Origin: JAGXIT01 sp964393815
GTDB lineage: Bacteria > Patescibacteriota > Saccharimonadia > Saccharimonadales > UBA4665
NCBI GenBank assembly: GCA_964393815.1
Contig: CAYMUP010000030.1
Span: 1 to 12,053, forward strand
Reading direction: 5' to 3'
DNA: 12,053 nucleotides
The notes below the pieces were generated by a model. It saw only the letters and a program-made list of their open reading frames with translations, was not told the origin of the DNA and searched no databases. The translations under genes were made by a program, and so were the position numbers. Shown here piece by piece: positions 11,535 to 12,053 of this stretch (positions are counted from its first letter, which is position 1; the number at the start of each line of letters is the position of its first letter).

Positions 11535-11948
11535 TTATTGCTTTGCCCAGTTAGGCTTGGTTTTACGTGTTATCTCGTCGAACTCGTGATAGTTGTTGGT
11601 AAGCTCTTCACCCGCTTGGATATCTTTATTTGCCACAAAGTACGGCTCTGGCGACATGCTTTCATCAAAGACGACAGATAGGTTATGTTCGTCGGAGTGG
11701 TTTGTATACTCCGCTGGGTCATTTTCTGGCGGAAATACCCAGAGATTAGACCAAGGCGAAAAGTATGCTGTATGCGCCAGACGTTCTCTTTTATCTGATG
11801 GTAGTTTTTGCAACTCGTCATCAGTCAATCTTTGGTCGTGGTCTTGCTTGAATAACCATACGATTTTACCTTTCGGAATATCGCCACTAGCAAACACACC
11901 CTGACCGTCAATCGCCGATTGAGAAACTTTTACATCAACTACGTACAT
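11535..11948 (-). CDS. SET-domain protein methyltransferase-like
   Basis: 137 aa, essentially a minimal SET domain. GQGVFASGDIPKGKIVW (15-31) is the GxG start of the AdoMet pocket, YTNHSDEHNLSV (81-92) contains the NHS-x-N motif, and GEELTNNYHEFD (113-124) contains the EELxxxY catalytic tyrosine block. The pre- and post-SET cysteine clusters of eukaryotic histone methyltransferases are absent. SET enzymes transfer methyl from S-adenosylmethionine to lysine; the bacterial target is unknown. On the minus strand a TATTAT box (11960-11955) lies 6 nt before the ATG, a leaderless start. Acquisition by transfer is possible but not shown. Confidence 0.88.
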   Translation of the reverse strand: MYVVDVKVSQSAIDGQGVFASGDIPKGKIVWLFKQDHDQRLTDDELQKLPSDKRERLAHTAYFSPWSNLWVFPPENDPAEYTNHSDEHNLSVVFDESMSPEPYFVANKDIQAGEELTNNYHEFDEITRKTKPNWAKQ

Positions 11949-12053
11949 AGTTCTATAATAACAGCCCCCCTACCCATAGAACGTGTTGTTTTACGGAAGC
12001 TTGTAAACGCACTTGTCAGCTAAAAATACGTCAGTATCAAAAAATGGTTTGTT
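11949..12053. other. Intergenic sequence, nothing further recognised
   Basis: Apart from the -10-like TATTAT (minus, 11960-11955) of the SET gene I see no gene, hairpin or repeat of note here before the window ends. Confidence 0.5.

Noticed and set aside
1..12053. CRISPR array or cas genes
   Set aside because: No regularly spaced repeats and no Cas motifs on either strand.

Overview
The window looks like part of a chromosome of a Patescibacteria/CPR bacterium, most plausibly Candidatus Saccharibacteria (TM7). This is inferred from short streamlined genes, the C-terminal style of the serine recombinase, a threonyl-tRNA synthetase without a TGS domain, a 63-residue L28, a tRNA with encoded CCA, and several genes whose -10 box sits only 6-9 nt before the ATG. 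No 16S rRNA is present, so the taxonomy is inference. Base composition is near 50% GC; the right end (about 10.9-12.0 kb) looks more AT-rich.

Layout. 1-500: the C-terminal part of a large serine recombinase reads rightward into the antisense of a tRNA-Val(GAC) gene, followed by a 27-bp direct repeat of the tRNA 5' end and an inverted tRNA scrap. This looks like an integration or recombination scar. 500-976: no clear protein gene, but a long perfect inverted repeat, two abutting DnaA-box-like sequences, and a candidate small RNA with its own terminator. 977-2298: two small unknown ORFs in the same frame separated by one TAG, then a stand-alone nucleotidyltransferase-fold protein. 2299-6891: a tightly packed operon thrS - HAD phosphatase - HAD phosphatase - alkyltransferase-like protein - miaA, preceded by a T-box-type leader whose antiterminator and terminator can be drawn base by base. 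6923-8322: a winged-helix regulator behind a palindromic operator candidate, and a metallo-beta-lactamase-fold protein. 8323-8700: a hairpin-dense intergenic region, a candidate structured RNA. 8696-9606: rpmB (minus) and a site-2 protease (plus) diverge from overlapping promoters whose -35 boxes form a palindrome. 9607-9930: a well-supported candidate non-coding RNA with an extended -10 promoter, a multi-helix fold containing two near-identical hairpins, and 3' hairpins. 9950-10513: a two-TM membrane protein (minus). 10514-11948: terminator-like hairpin, an open-frame remnant, a NADAR protein, a small acidic ORF and a SET-domain protein (minus).

How it works together. The central operon combines threonine charging (ThrS), nucleotide or phosphate-ester hydrolysis (two HADs), alkylated-DNA recognition (ATL) and tRNA A37 prenylation (MiaA). 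If the T-box drawing is right, uncharged tRNA-Thr would set transcription of the whole set. The most noteworthy items are the compact T-box leader, the unidentified RNA at about 9646-9824, the hairpin cluster at 8425-8623, and the recurring leaderless-promoter geometry.
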